From T3Sed10-241 sp036751905 (GTDB lineage: Bacteria > Bacteroidota > Bacteroidia > Flavobacteriales_D > Cryomorphaceae): a DNA stretch of 22,219 nucleotides. Shown here in pieces: positions 21,879 through 22,219 of the stretch; position 1 is the first letter of the stretch, and every line of letters begins with the position of its first letter. A program made the translations under genes and the position numbers. The notes beneath the pieces are model-generated. The model was not told the origin of the DNA and made no database searches. It was given only the letters and a program-made list of their open reading frames with translations. The stretch spans positions 1 to 22,219 of the forward strand of contig DAIOTP010000044.1 in assembly GCA_036751905.1 (NCBI GenBank), in the 5' to 3' direction.

Positions 21879-22219
21879 ATGATGATGCGTTCTGCTTTCT
21901 CGGTTTTTCTACTGTGCACGATTCTGCTCAATGCCTGCAAGCAGCCTGAGGAGAAAGTGAGAGAGCGAGGGCTCAGTGACCTCAACAATGCCATCAAAAT
22001 TATTGAAAGTAGGCGTGAGGCTGAATATGCCATCATTGAAGCTTCCGAAGGCGAGATAATGCAGCTCCGTGAAAATGCTGACAATGCAAGGGGAGAAAGT
22101 TTGCGTCAGAAATATCAGCGCGAAGCTGAGATGAAGCGGATAGGTATAGAGAAAGCACACAAGAACATCGCCAACCAGGACACGATACTCAACCAGCTTT
22201 ACGCAAAGCGGGACAGTAT
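21879..22219 (+). CDS. Coiled-coil lipoprotein, partial (cut by right edge)
   Basis: The frame is open from three consecutive ATGs (21879, 21882, 21885) to the end of the window, at least 113 residues. The N-terminus RSAFSVFLLCTILLNACKQ is a lipoprotein signal with lipobox LNAC. The rest is strongly charged and helical with heptad-like spacing (LSDLNNAIKIIESRREAEYAIIEASEGEIMQLRENADNARGESLRQKYQREAEMKRI), so a coiled coil. I do not recognise a family. It follows the terminator of the TPR gene by about 15 bp. Confidence 0.75.
   Translation, partial: MMMRSAFSVFLLCTILLNACKQPEEKVRERGLSDLNNAIKIIESRREAEYAIIEASEGEIMQLRENADNARGESLRQKYQREAEMKRIGIEKAHKNIANQDTILNQLYAKRDS

Overview
The window comes from a member of the Bacteroidota, most likely a Flavobacteriales-type lineage. 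The evidence is a C-terminal type IX secretion sorting domain (4497-5252), DUF4252, DUF2452 and DUF3332 proteins, a Bacteroidota-type NUMOD4/HNH protein, and promoter boxes resembling TTTG / TAnnTTTG ahead of several genes. Gene density is high, intergenic gaps are short, and three convergent gene pairs overlap at their 3' ends. I saw no rRNA, tRNA, CRISPR array, transposase or phage module. It reads as ordinary chromosome with accessory-flavoured genes.

Layout. 1-1795 (-) is a large surface-fibre gene: signal peptide, tandem N-terminal repeats, two collagen-like Gly-X-Y tracts and YadA-type head repeats. It runs off the left edge and is broken by an apparent one-base frameshift near 1569-1572. 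2255-4391 (+) holds a rhodanese and a SulP anion transporter, the latter behind an operator-like palindrome. 4497-9159 (+) is the most interesting block. A DUF4252 protein with a T9SS sorting domain sits behind an excellent ECF-type promoter (TGTAAC-N16-CGTC). It is followed by an ECF sigma factor, a one-TM putative anti-sigma factor, two more DUF4252-type exported proteins and an ABC ATPase/permease pair, and the six genes from sigma onward all overlap one another. This looks like a self-regulated envelope stress or export module.

9156-10314 (-) carries DUF2452 and an unrecognised 222-residue protein, divergent from an XRE regulator (10572-11000). The intervening region has three copies of a TTACAtaTGTAA-like operator. 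The XRE gene overlaps a GmhB-like HAD phosphatase. 11477-12154 (-) is a NUMOD4/HNH/HTH protein, divergent from a spheroidene-monooxygenase (CrtA)-like gene whose end overlaps a lipoprotein MsrB. 13535-16987 (+) has a bifunctional lipid acyltransferase (OlsF-like), a ThiY/NMT1-like binding protein lacking a signal peptide, and a DUF3332 lipoprotein. A strong bidirectional hairpin terminator separates these from GTP-dependent PEP carboxykinase (17114-18940, -). A medium-chain dehydrogenase (19148-20137, -) is divergent from a small antitoxin-like protein (20311-20568). A TPR protein with its own terminator and a coiled-coil lipoprotein cut by the right edge complete the window.

All family assignments are by eye from motifs and remembered family patterns; no searches were run.
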